Below are positions 8,976 through 18,218 of a stretch of 30,254 nt of DNA, piece by piece; the first letter of the stretch is position 1, and each line of letters begins with the position of its first letter. Position numbers and translations under genes: made by a program. Under the pieces are notes generated by a model. It ran no database searches, was not told the DNA's origin, and was given only the letters and a program-made list of their open reading frames with translations. The DNA comes from Chara braunii (lineage: Eukaryota > Streptophyta > Charophyceae > Charales > Characeae). The stretch covers positions 102,471-132,724 of the forward strand of contig BFEA01000720.1 of NCBI GenBank assembly GCA_003427395.1. Direction: 5' to 3'.

Positions 8976-11684
8976 TCAGTCCACTGCGGCCTGGGCCTTG
9001 CTGCTCTCGGCATCCGAATCCCTGCTGTCAGCCTTCGTTGTTGAGGTGCCCATGCTGTACTCCCCAGCGCTGCTCCCTGTTGTCGGCAGTGGCTCCTCGT
9101 ACTCTCCCCCTGGTGAAAACTTGTCTCCCGTTCCCACGATCTCCTCTTCTTCGGTTGCCATGTCCACTTCCTCCAACCCCATCTCCACGTAGATGGGGGT
9201 TGCCNNGTCTTGCAGCGACGTCCTGGATGTCAAGAGANTGGNTCTGATAATGTCTGCCAGCGAGTCAGCGATGATGTCCGTCGTGCNGAATCTTCCGTTC
9301 AGCACATTGTGTGGGAGCATCGTGATCGTGTCCCATGCCCTCCATGTCAGGCCATCGCTGAGTTTTGCTTTTTCCTCAAACTTGACCAGGATGGGGTCGA
9401 AGGGGGTAAGTAACGGCTCATCCATCATCTTCCCTTCGACTGACAACTCTCGTGGTGGGAGCCCGAACACCCCCAGGGGGGTATCTGCGGAGATGTTGTC
9501 CCTGATGCTCTTAGCCAGGGCTCTGTCGTCGCCGAGGGTGGGGATTGTGAAGGCTGCGTCAGTGGCCACCTGCCACTCATTAAATTTGCTTCTGAACCGG
9601 ACTGGGATCAGTGGTCTCACTGCCCTGGTGGTCCCCCTATCAGTTGCTGCTGATTTAGTGACGCTGAGCGCTTTGTTTTCCGCTATCATCCGGACTGTGA
9701 TGAAATTTTCCCCCTGTTCCTTTTTGTAGTCCATGTTCTGGTCGAACAGTCGCTTGGTCTGTGCTGCCACTGTTGCGATCTCCTGTGTGAGTCGGCGCTG
9801 TTCATTATTGCTGCCTGCCTCGTCTTTGGGGGGGGCCCTTGGCCTCTTTTCCCTCCCTTTCGACGGTTTCCAGTTCTTGGAAACCATGTCCCGGATGGAG
9901 TCCACTGATGTCCGGGGGTCGAATCCTGTGTCAGTCTCTGTTCCTGCCGAATCTCTCTCTCGCTTCTTTTCATAGTATCTGAAAGCACTGAATTCCGAGA
10001 GTTCAGATTTCATGCGCAGCAGTTCGAAGAAGTTCTTGGAGTGGGGGATTCCTGCCACTGTTTTACCAGTGGCCGGTTTCCAGGCTAGTCCTACGCCGAA
10101 TTCCTTTTCTCTCTCGTACTTTGCTCTCTGCAGGTACTCCTCCAGCCACGGAATGGGACTCGTTTTATTTGGAGAGATGTCCGTTCCTGTCTGCGAGGCT
10201 GCTGGTGAGCTCGGGTCTGCCCCGGGGGACTTGTTGCCTGTGGGGGATTGCTCAAATTTGTGTATCTTGCTTGAGTCCTCCTCTGTTGCCCTCCTCTTCT
10301 TTCCTGCTCTGTCCTCTTGGTTTCCTTTGGAGGAGGGGGAGGCATTCCGTTTGAGCGCCGGGGGGACCTCTGCTTTGGGGTGGCGGTGCTTGAGGGTCTG
10401 TTTAGCTACTTGAATCAAAGTGTTGTTGTCCAGGTTGGTATTTTGGCATGCTTCTGCTGTCTGGATTCGGATTGTCTCCATGTCCCACAGCAGATCCTCG
10501 TGTTTCTTTTCTTCCCTGATTGCTCGTGGGTCGATGATCTGGTCTTTGTGGATTTTCCCTGGTATCCCTGTTACCTTTTTAGCTCCCACTGCGTGCCATC
10601 TGCTGTCTGAGGGGGGGGAAATGTCTGGTTGTTTTGTTGTCGAGTTCGTGCTGTATGTCCAGATCCACTTTGGATCATCTATAGTATCGTCAAAGACCCA
10701 GCCATTGTAGTCCTGGTCATTGACGAACCAAATGCCCTTTGCTTCTTCCACTTCCACCAGCATGTTCTGTCTCAGTTTCTTCTCCTTCGAGTGTTTAGGG
10801 GATCTCGCGCAGGCTGGGTCAGTACCCAGGTGTCCTCTTTCTCTGCATCTGAAACAGATGGGAGCGTCTTTAGTTGAGACTGTGACTGAAGACGTTTCCT
10901 CTCCGATGCAGAATTCCCATTCTTCCGGAAATTCTGGGTTCGTTTCGGAATTCACTTCCAAGACGGCAGTGGAGTCGCAATGAGGGGCTAGGAAGTCTGG
11001 TGTGGGGAGCACCCATTTCAACACTTTGTTGTTCGGGTATTCAACCTCCAGGCGATCCTTTATCAGTGGATGACCCCTGATGGGGATGTTGTCAAACTGG
11101 ACCCAAAATTGGTCCCTCATAAGCCTTTGTTTCTGTGCTGTCGCCGGGGAGATGGTGGGTTTCTGTGCCATCTCCTGCTTCCATCTGGATAGGGAGCATA
11201 CTGAACCATTACAGTTTAAGATGGTGTGCCTGCTGATCAGATTTGATGCCTGATCAGCATCTTTGAAAACTACCATCATCATGTTTTTGCTGAGTACCAG
11301 GATCGAGAATTTATCCGTGGTTGATCTGAGATTTTCGTGCCCCTGTACTATACTTGTGATCCACTTACGTTTTTCAATTTCTGGAAGTCGGGCGCCTGTG
11401 TTGGAGAATGTGAAGACTAGCCCGTGTTTTGCACACATGGCATTGGTTGATTCAAGTTTTTCTTTCGGGTAACACCACACAGTGATTTCCTTTTCTTCTC
11501 CATCCTGCTGAACTTTCTTGATCATTCTTTCGCCTTTGATTTGAGGTTGTTCCAAAAGAAATCGCAGGGTCTCATGGTCGACGAGTGGGCCATTCGATTG
11601 GCTGTTCTTGCCTGCATTTTTGGAGTTGGTCGCTACGACCGAGGAGAATCGGCGTTGGAACGTTATCGGAGCTGGTGTCGCCAT
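8976..11684 (-). CDS. LINE ORF1 protein, 902 aa, RRM-like and zinc knuckle
   Basis: Open from ATG at 11684 to the stop at 8976, upstream of ORF2 in the same direction. Residues about 75-270 resemble the DUF4283/RRM-like region of plant L1 ORF1 proteins (ILVLSKNMMMVVFKDADQA, later FWVQFDNIPIRGHPLIKDR). A zinc knuckle follows at residues 277-292 (CFRCRERGHLGTDPAC). The rest is charged and low complexity, with Lys/Glu-rich stretches (SSKGNQEDRAGKKRRATEE) and a helical stretch (LTQEIATVAAQTKRLFDQNM). ORF1 proteins bind element RNA as chaperones. The knuckle spacing is CX2CX4HX6C instead of the usual HX4C. Five ambiguous bases lie at 9205-9206, 9238, 9242 and 9287. No internal stop is seen, in contrast with ORF2. 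At about 900 aa it is long for the class. Confidence 0.85.
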   Translation of the reverse strand: MATPAPITFQRRFSSVVATNSKNAGKNSQSNGPLVDHETLRFLLEQPQIKGERMIKKVQQDGEEKEITVWCYPKEKLESTNAMCAKHGLVFTFSNTGARLPEIEKRKWITSIVQGHENLRSTTDKFSILVLSKNMMMVVFKDADQASNLISRHTILNCNGSVCSLSRWKQEMAQKPTISPATAQKQRLMRDQFWVQFDNIPIRGHPLIKDRLEVEYPNNKVLKWVLPTPDFLAPHCDSTAVLEVNSETNPEFPEEWEFCIGEETSSVTVSTKDAPICFRCRERGHLGTDPACARSPKHSKEKKLRQNMLVEVEEAKGIWFVNDQDYNGWVFDDTIDDPKWIWTYSTNSTTKQPDISPPSDSRWHAVGAKKVTGIPGKIHKDQIIDPRAIREEKKHEDLLWDMETIRIQTAEACQNTNLDNNTLIQVAKQTLKHRHPKAEVPPALKRNASPSSKGNQEDRAGKKRRATEEDSSKIHKFEQSPTGNKSPGADPSSPAASQTGTDISPNKTSPIPWLEEYLQRAKYEREKEFGVGLAWKPATGKTVAGIPHSKNFFELLRMKSELSEFSAFRYYEKKRERDSAGTETDTGFDPRTSVDSIRDMVSKNWKPSKGREKRPRAPPKDEAGSNNEQRRLTQEIATVAAQTKRLFDQNMDYKKEQGENFITVRMIAENKALSVTKSAATDRGTTRAVRPLIPVRFRSKFNEWQVATDAAFTIPTLGDDRALAKSIRDNISADTPLGVFGLPPRELSVEGKMMDEPLLTPFDPILVKFEEKAKLSDGLTWRAWDTITMLPHNVLNGRFXTTDIIADSLADIIRXXLLTSRTSLQDXATPIYVEMGLEEVDMATEEEEIVGTGDKFSPGGEYEEPLPTTGSSAGEYSMGTSTTKADSRDSDAESSKAQAAVD

Positions 11685-11745
11685 CCTGGACTGTGGCTGA
11701 GATAGCGAATGGTATACTGGGTGGGTGCAGCGAGGGGGGTGGGGG
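11685..11745 (-). other. LINE 5' leader up to the gap
   Basis: Sequence just upstream of the ORF1 ATG, ending in a G-rich run on + (C-rich on the LINE strand) where the gap starts. No further element boundary can be seen. Confidence 0.5.
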
Positions 11746-12330
11746 NNNNNNNNNNNNNNNNNNNNNNNNNNNNNNNNNNNNNNNNNNNNNNNNNNNNNNN
11801 NNNNNNNNNNNNNNNNNNNNNNNNNNNNNNNNNNNNNNNNNNNNNNNNNNNNNNNNNNNNNNNNNNNNNNNNNNNNNNNNNNNNNNNNNNNNNNNNNNNN
11901 NNNNNNNNNNNNNNNNNNNNNNNNNNNNNNNNNNNNNNNNNNNNNNNNNNNNNNNNNNNNNNNNNNNNNNNNNNNNNNNNNNNNNNNNNNNNNNNNNNNN
12001 NNNNNNNNNNNNNNNNNNNNNNNNNNNNNNNNNNNNNNNNNNNNNNNNNNNNNNNNNNNNNNNNNNNNNNNNNNNNNNNNNNNNNNNNNNNNNNNNNNNN
12101 NNNNNNNNNNNNNNNNNNNNNNNNNNNNNNNNNNNNNNNNNNNNNNNNNNNNNNNNNNNNNNNNNNNNNNNNNNNNNNNNNNNNNNNNNNNNNNNNNNNN
12201 NNNNNNNNNNNNNNNNNNNNNNNNNNNNNNNNNNNNNNNNNNNNNNNNNNNNNNNNNNNNNNNNNNNNNNNNNNNNNNNNNNNNNNNNNNNNNNNNNNNN
12301 NNNNNNNNNNNNNNNNNNNNNNNNNNNNNN
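11746..12330. other. Assembly gap of 585 N
   Basis: Unbroken N from 11746 to 12330. Both sides are G-rich on +, and base composition changes here from LINE coding sequence to GT-rich DNA. Contents are unknown, and adjacency across the gap depends on scaffolding. Confidence 0.99.
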
Positions 12331-12660
12331 TTCAGGTGGGGTGTTGGTGTGTGTTGTTTGCCCGCTCCTTTGAGCGTTGTTCGTCGTGTGGGGTGGGGTT
12401 GTTATGCGTTAGTAGGTTTGGGTGAGATACAGGGAGGCGGCGGGTGGGTTTGGTGGTGTGATCGTTGTCGGGGCTGGGAGGTTAGTGGCGGTTCACTTGA
12501 AAGACGCGTTCGGTCGAGTTAGGGTGGGTGGGGGAAGGGTAGGTAGGAAGGAGAGGGTTCGGAGAGTATGGGGGGGTTAGCGGGGTGGGGGAGATGTGGG
12601 CTGGGGAGATGTGAGAGTAGGGGTTAGTATGTGGGTTGCTTGGCACTTCACTGCTAGGTC
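12331..12660. repeat. G-rich low-complexity stretch
   Basis: Strong strand asymmetry: many GGG and GGGG runs on + (for example 12520-12625), with few C runs. No reading frame with family features. It may be the far 5' UTR of the LINE on - or unrelated DNA. The G-run density could allow G-quadruplexes on +. Confidence 0.55.
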
Positions 12661-13270
12661 GTTTCTTGGGCTGATACGCTGTCCGCTTCACTGACGCTCC
12701 CAGCTGCTTGGCTGGCCAGGTTCTTTCCCTTTTGGGCAGGGCGTTTCCGCTGGCGATGGCGGCTGAGTGCCGGCTCTTTTCGTTCTTCCCCTTGGTCCGC
12801 CCTGGCTGTGGAGGACGCAGGTGCCGTTTGCGTCCATATCTTGGGTCGTGGCCGCTTGTTTCTTCGTCCTCGGTTAGGCGGCTGGGAAGAGAGGTCCTCC
12901 GTCCGCGACGGTCGTCGGCGTGGTGCTGGTAGCTGTGTCCGTTGAGGAGCGAGCTGGCTCGCTTTCTCGTCTCTTGGCGGATGGGCGATTGGGGGAGACA
13001 CTCACGCTCTAGGCGTGAGCTGTCCAGCCGAATGTCCCCGGTCGGTTATGGTGTCAGGTACAGAGCTCGATGGTGGGGCTCACACTCTTGGCGCGAGCTG
13101 GCATGCATGCAGGGGCGATGGCGGCCGTGTTGAGCCGCCCTGTTTTCGAAATTCGAAACACGAGCCAGGCGCTTTCGCGCGCGGCGGCGGGCTGGCTGGA
13201 GTCGGGTGCTGGACGCGAGCGCGAATTAGCGCTGCGTAGCGCTATCGGATGGCGCGAGCGCGATTCCTTT
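12661..13270. other. GC-rich stretch with hairpins, no gene recognised
   Basis: I find no protein family in either strand; the longest frame (12654-13001, -) is Arg/Pro/Gln-rich and looks like composition only. From 13009 on there are short hairpins: CTCACGC and GCGTGAG arms around 5 nt, TTTCGAAATTCGAAA near 13143, and TAGCGCT repeated around 13227-13245. CGCGAGCGCGA occurs twice, near 13213 and 13251. It directly precedes an LTR 3' fragment and may be the U3 of a variant LTR. Confidence 0.4.
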
Positions 13271-13609
13271 ACACATTGGATTGGATCCAGACTTGACATT
13301 TGGGATTCAGAAATTTCGACGAGGGACTATTTGGGCCTGTGCCGAAGACTTGGTGTTGACGACATTCCCATCTTCCCCTCCTCTTCGTCTAACCCCTTCT
13401 TCTTCATCTGTGTATGGTAGGGGCTGGCGCAGGCTTCCTGTGTGAAGCGCCAGACCCCATTCACACCATGTAACGATGATGATGATGATGTATGTTCAGG
13501 GCTGCATTGCAAAATTGATTGTTTGGATCACTGGTATCTAAGTCTTCCGCTGTGCTATCTTATACTTTGTATTGAGAGGTCGGTTATTGTTCTGGTCTGC
13601 ACCGTTACA
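13271..13609 (+). mobile_element. 3' part of the gypsy LTR, second copy
   Basis: Nearly identical to 3850-4178, with a few substitutions and one extra GAT in a GAT run near 13475-13490. It ends ...CCGTTACA at 13609, giving the LTR a normal CA end. Similarity stops abruptly at about 13270, so the 5' two thirds are missing or replaced. No tRNA-like primer site follows the end, so this is a solo or 3' LTR remnant, not a 5' LTR. Confidence 0.85.
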
Positions 13610-14150
13610 GTATGCAACAGCCTCACTCTATCCGGCCCGGTCAGATCCGGGCGAGCAGAACCCGCCGGTCGCCGGCCCAACCCTGCCATTTGTTGGATTC
13701 AATTTACCCTAAAAAAGTCAGCCTTTTTTCAATACAACGCCCCTTCAAATATTATCCCCTGGGATTTCATTCCAATAGAACACCCAGGCGTTCCATTTGA
13801 AAAGAACACCCAAGAGTTATATTTTGATGAAGCATGGGTAGAATGCCTTGTGGAGGAGGGGGGGGGAGGGAAGCATACATGTAGTTCGAAGGGGCTTGAA
13901 AGGGCTTTTAACTTCAAAGAGGTGTGATTTGGTTTGACTTTTCTATTTTGTTTTTTTATCTTCAAGTCAATAAACCATGGCAAATTTTTGTTTGCATCAG
14001 AGTTGCACAGGCCAATGCTCGGCGCCCCTTGATTGGCCAGCTGCCGACCAGCCGACCCCCGAAGTTGCTACTGATTGAGTGAACACAACGCCCCGGTGTT
14101 ATACTTGTATACAATGCCCGGTTGTTATTTTCGGGTGAAGACTCTAGTTT
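13610..14150. repeat. Stretch with degenerate AACRCCCRGGYGTT palindromes
   Basis: No gene is recognised. Related imperfect palindromes occur at 13778-13793 (GAACACCCAGGCGTTC), 13804-13820, 14087-14100 (AACGCCCCGGTGTT) and 14112-14129 (AATGCCCGGTTGTTATT). A half site lies at 13733-13743. The last two form a rough tandem with 25-bp spacing. Such clusters are typical of DNA-transposon ends, but no transposase is present. Confidence 0.45.
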
Positions 14151-15582
14151 TACGGCAGTGTACATTCTGAAGATTGAAATAAGATCTTGTATCTGCCTTC
14201 ACATTGCGTTCTCTTGAAGGTGGGAGTAGCTCTCTTGAAGGGAGGTTGGAACACAGGCACATGGGAGAGAGGGGTGGGGTAGAGGGGAGCCAGTAAGATG
14301 ACTGGGGAAGAAGCAATCTTGCTACTGCTAGGGGGGCGGGTTTCTGAGGTTATCAGCAGCTGGATCTCACCAGCCATGTGATGGGGTAAATAAGCCGAAT
14401 GATGGACTCCGCCACAATTGTCAACAATGAGTACCTAGTTGCCACGACAAGTCACAATACGTATTCAGAACTTCCATTCCCATATGTTCCTTTTGAAAAC
14501 ACATTTTGTGAGCCATACTACAAGGTTCATTGTCGCCAAATATGCCCTGTACAAAGTCTGATCTGCTCTATCAAACAGGTCCACGTTAGCCTACAGTCTT
14601 TACCCAAATAGAACACCCAATCCTCACAGCCGTATTTGGGGCGATTCTCAGTCTACATGCAGCTATAATCTCAGTCTGTTTGGGTCAACATGGTTGTATA
14701 CACACACAAAAAAAAATAAAAAATAAAAAATTGCAACTTGGTGTAATCTAAGGTTGAATGGTACATAAGAATTCACCCCGAACAGTTCAACATATGCAAA
14801 AACCCCGCTTACGGTGATTAAGAGCAGGACAGCTAGCCCATATGAGAAAAACAAACTGGAAAAAAAATTAAAAATGTATTAAAAAAAAAAAAAGAGCAGG
14901 GGCAAGACAGGATTGGAATAAGGAATACGCCGAGAAAGACAGGAGTTTAGAGACCACACAATGCAGGAGGCACAGTGGCGTCGGAACAACTACCAAAACC
15001 ACAGGATACATAAATAAGTAATACACAGCTACATGTGATTACTCCAGGGAAGGATGGTATGGACTATAACTAGACCAGCAAACTAAATATATTGAAGGAC
15101 TGCTTTGAGAAGGTACCTGCTTGAGCGAAGCAGTACGTGTCTTTCCAAGAGTACAACTGTGAAAAGCCGGATCAAGTTGTCAACATCCAGGCATTGCACC
15201 AATGGCTGAAAAGAGAACTGCAGGGGACACAGCAAATAAAAATTTCAACAATCATCAACATGCTCAAAATTCTTTGTACAAAAATATGATGCACACACGA
15301 GCAATCAGACGTCAAGAGGACTTTCTGCGGGAGCAAAGTTGATAACCAGCAGAGGATTGCACAAGACAAGCAATCTGAGTGCTGCACTTGTACACTGGAG
15401 CCAAACAGCAACCAGCTTTCAGATTAAAATCCACAATAATCATTGTCTACATGCGACGGGGAGGACATCACGGCCCTCTGTTTTTGACAGCACATGCACA
15501 CCGCAACTCTTCTACAGCATGTCTCTCCAACTCACCGACGGCATTTGAAACAAATGTCAGCTGTGAGCCATATATACAAGCA
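14151..15582. other. AT-rich stretch without recognised gene
   Basis: A-rich runs at 14706-14729 and 14860-14893, a direct repeat TCTCTTGAAGG near 14210 and 14232, and one more AATAGAACACCCA half motif at 14607-14619. Small open frames show no family features. It may be the interior of a non-autonomous DNA transposon bounded by the motifs at 14112 and 15583, or simple intergenic DNA. Confidence 0.35.
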
Positions 15583-15693
15583 CTACCGTCTTCCCCCGAA
15601 CACAAGGCACCCTCATTTTGGCTGTACCTGACCGGAAACATAGCTTGTATACACTCATAATCAGGGTGCATTATTTTTGGGGGAAGACGGTAG
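15583..15693. repeat. Inverted repeat with 31-bp arms
   Basis: Arms 15583-15613 and 15663-15693: a perfect 15-bp outer match (CTACCGTCTTCCCCC against GGGGGAAGACGGTAG), 9 unmatched bases, then a perfect 7-bp inner match (GCACCCT against AGGGTGC), around a 49-bp loop. 14113-14145 resembles the right arm in the same orientation. Confidence 0.75.
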
Positions 15694-16188
15694 GGGCTGT
15701 AGTCCATGGACGAACCATTCCTGAGCAGAACTGGACCACAGTATGCACAGCCTGACACTTAGGAGCAGATATGGTTCGAATGGTGGTGCAATCAGACTCG
15801 TCTTATTCACACTTTTCATGCATGTAAACAGCAGTGCAGCAAACTGGCGACCAGCGCCCACTCAATACTCAGAGATATGGCTTCCAGATAAGAGTTCACT
15901 TTCAACTGGCTATGGCGACTCAGCGCCCAATCAACTCACTGTTCACATACACTGGATCACCCTGGATATCCCACACGCGTCACTCTGAACACTCACACAT
16001 ACACACACACACTTCACACTAACTACAGCTATGGCAGCTATGGCTGCCTCTACCCTATCGCTATGCTAACTCCTCTCTCGCCCACTGCGTCCTCCGGGCT
16101 CACTGCAGACCTCCTTGCACAAGTCGCTGTGGCAGCGCTTCCGCATGGCTCACGCAGGAATGAATGAAAGGCTGGGCGCTGCCTCTTG

Positions 16189-16196
16189 ATTTATAC
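16189..16196 (-). promoter_or_regulatory. TATA-type box of LTR-like region A
   Basis: GTATAAAT on -, followed by CAAGAGGCAGC. Region B has CACTATAAG followed by AAACGAGGCAGC at the same place. Conservation of box and downstream block supports a promoter. Confidence 0.5.
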
Positions 16197-16312
16197 TTCT
16201 GCAGGTCGTTGGTCTGGCCCATTTCCCTTGCCCCAAGTGCACACAGTCCCGTGCGGTACTTGCTTGACTGACTGGGGACCGGGACTGTTGGCTCAGCAGG
16301 GTGGACTTCCCC

Positions 16313-16350
16313 CACTTGCCCACTTGCCTCACCACTTGACCACTTGCCTC
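16313..16350. repeat. Four CCACTTGNC repeats
   Basis: CCCACTTGCCCACTTGCC, then CACCACTTGACCACTTGCC: four short direct copies inside the U3 part of LTR-like region A. Confidence 0.7.
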
Positions 16351-16408
16351 TGCTTAAACGTGGGCAACTCACGAAAGGCCACTACTGGGACCTTCCGGAA
16401 TGCCGTAG

Positions 16409-16500
16409 ACTTGGCCTTTCGTGACTGTAGCAGCTAGGACTCTGACCCTTCTGGACTGTAGCAGCTACAACCTTGACCTTTCAAGAATACTACAGCTACG
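16409..16500. repeat. Three copies of a 30-bp repeat with TGTAGCAGCTA
   Basis: Tandem units near 16410, 16440 and 16470; each has a TTGACCTTTC-like half and a ACTGTAGCAGCTA half; the third is more diverged (ATACTACAGCTACG). They lie upstream of the TATA box of region A when read on -, so they may be enhancer repeats. Confidence 0.7.
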
Positions 16501-16644
16501 ATGTCTAGACCTGACTAAGACTCCTATCCGACAGGTCTACAGATCGAACCCATGCTACCTATGGACCCTACGACAACCTATCAGCTATTACAAATACACA
16601 GGTCGCGGGTTCAACTCTACGGGTCGACACAGGTAAGGTTGGGG

Positions 16645-16700
16645 TCTAGGGATCAAACCCTGGGATCTGCAGCAGCTACTGCTAACTGGTGAATACCGTT
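16645..16700 (-). repeat. tRNA-like (SINE-like) head 1
   Basis: On -: an A-box-like CCAGTTAGCAGT (16689-16678), then a B-box-like GGTTTGATCCC (16659-16649). The spacing fits RNA polymerase III internal promoters. No full tRNA fold is apparent; this is likely a SINE remnant. Confidence 0.35.
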
Positions 16701-16810
16701 TCAGTGGCCCTGATTTCGTAATTCATTTGAAGCACAACTGTCAGGAAATATCAAAACCCCCTGGGAAACATAGTGTTCTGGTAATGGTTCCACTTTTGAA
16801 GACATCGTCA

Positions 16811-16880
16811 GCGCCGTAGTAGTTACGAGACTTGGTTCCTGAGGCTGAGGGTGCCGGTTCGAGGCCGTGCGTGCCCGGTG
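16811..16880 (+). repeat. tRNA-like (SINE-like) head 2
   Basis: On +: A-box-like GTAGTAGTTACGAG (16816-16829) and B-box GGTTCGAGGCC (16856-16866), about 30 bp apart. The B box is close to consensus. No cloverleaf can be drawn with confidence. Confidence 0.4.
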
Positions 16881-17204
16881 GGGCCTGAAGCACTAAAGCA
16901 CGGATCAGAATCTACAACTGTGCTCCCTTCCTTGACAACACCCCATGCCAAGAGTTTCATATTAAAAACACGGCAAAGGTGAGATACCACTCGCAGAGCA
17001 GGAATAGAACAAAGATTGGTGCTTGTTGTGCAAACAGGCACAAGCACAGTACTAGTTTGGGGCAGCAAGAGTGGTACTCAGTGAAAACAAAAACGTTAAA
17101 CCACCACTACCTTTCACAGGCAAACGCAAAGTCCATCTAGTAGCCTACTACTGAAAACACGGGGCTCGGGGCAGAGTTGGAGGCCAATGAAATAAAAATC
17201 AGAA

Positions 17205-17330
17205 AGAGGGAAACAAAAAAAAACAAAAAAAAACAAAGAGTTTCGAACTTTTGAACCCAGGGACGTCGGGGAAGGCCCTCACGAGGGTGGCATGTAACAC
17301 CAGTGCTTTGAGTAAATGTATCTGGCCACT
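17205..17330 (-). repeat. tRNA-like (SINE-like) head 3 with T-rich tail
   Basis: On -: AAGCACTGGTGTTACATG (A-box-like, 17308-17291), then GGGTTCAAAAG (B-box-like, 17258-17248), then runs of T broken by single G. Head, two boxes and simple tail are the plan of a tRNA-derived SINE. Weakly similar units with CACGAGGG and AATGTATCTGG follow at 17402 and 17508. Confidence 0.4.
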
Positions 17331-17785
17331 ATGTGGGGTTGGAGTTTGCTTTTGTTTTTTATGTTTTTTTTTTGGTTTCATGTCGTTGTAGTGCCCGTAT
17401 TTCACGAGGGGGCACATAACTGTCCGAATCACAGCATAAGGGAGTTTTTTTTTTTTTTTTCTTCGTTGCTGGTCTGCTAAACGGGCACAGTCACACGAGC
17501 ACCTCATAGAATGTATCTGGTGGTTATTGTGGCATTGGGAGGTTTCTTTTTTTTTTCCTTGTTCCTTCTTGGACGAAACTGCCCCGGCTCAGCAGAACTC
17601 AGAGTGCAGCGAAAATCAGGCTCGGCAAAAACAGGATCGGAGGTAGTGGTGCAGGAATGGTATACCTCCCTCTAGTAATGCTGATCCTAAGCATGTGTTC
17701 TATAAATTCATAATAAAAGGACAAAAGAATACCGTTGACCACTGATCAACCCAATGTGTCCAGTGCCGAAATTGTTGACTACCTT
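17331..17785. other. T-rich diverged repeats, no gene
   Basis: AATGTATCTGG followed by a TGTGG block and a T run occurs at about 17314 and again at about 17510, suggesting a diverged tandem or two related SINE tails. The rest shows nothing I can assign. Confidence 0.35.
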
Positions 17786-17852
17786 CTTAACCCCAAAAAA
17801 ACGTACGTACCTTGTATATGAATACAGCGTACGTACGTTATAGAACGAGTTT
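17786..17852. repeat. TACGTACG repeat, first location
   Basis: TTAACCCCAAAAAAACGTAC begins a segment with two GTACGTAC cores, separated by TTGTATATGAATAC. It resembles 20820-20965, part of it in reverse orientation. Confidence 0.6.
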
Positions 17853-17888
17853 TACGCATGGTAACTGCCCGGACGTCTGGACCGGGTT

Positions 17889-18218
17889 CCAGACAGTCCG
17901 GTGTCCGGTCCCCATGTCCGGATAAAGCCCGCTGGGGCAAAAATCAAAAAAAAAAATGGGGCGGCCCAGGACGTTTGTCGGGTCCTAGCCGCCGCTCAAA
18001 AAATAACGGAGTGATTTTTAAGTGTCCTTTCACCCCACCGGACATGGCCTAGAGGTCCAGTGTCCGGTGTCCGGTCCCCATGTCCGGATAAAGCCCCCTG
18101 GGGCAAAAATCACAAAAAAAAATGGGACGGCCCAGGACGTTTGTCGGGTCCTAGCCGCCGCTCGAAAACGGAGTGATTTTTAAGTGTCCTTTCACCCCAC
18201 CGGACATGGCCTAGAGGT
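17889..18218. repeat. Tandem duplication of a 162-168 bp unit
   Basis: Unit 1 is 17889-18056 and unit 2 is 18057-18218, each starting CCAG and ending CTAGAGGT. They differ by a few substitutions and small indels in A runs. Each has TCCGG motifs at the start, a GC-rich hairpin in the middle (GGCGGC and AGGAC pairing with GTCCT and GCCGCC in unit 1) and CACCGGACATGG near the end. No coding content. Confidence 0.9.

Larger units (their letters stand above)
15890..16631 (-). mobile_element. LTR-like promoter region A (solo LTR or remnant)
   Basis: Collinear with 18815-19474 over short blocks: GATATCCCAC (15967), GCAGCTATGGCT (about 16036), GCACAAGT (16117) and a TATA-type box. All stand at nearly the same distances from the box in both copies. 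On - the order is U3, TATA, R/U5. The upstream limit is placed at TGTGTCGACCC (16631 on -), which looks like a TG start. No primer binding site is seen at the lower end, so boundaries are approximate. Confidence 0.5.

Noticed and set aside
12654-13001. 115-codon frame on -, Arg/Pro/Gln-rich
   Set aside because: Composition-driven, no family match by eye, next to G-rich DNA; no support for coding.
14399-14611. 70-codon frame beginning with two Met codons
   Set aside because: Short, AT-rich context, no recognisable motif or neighbouring exon.
16600-16630. GGGTTCAACTC as a tRNA T-arm
   Set aside because: No acceptor or D-arm partners at the right distance; no A box upstream.
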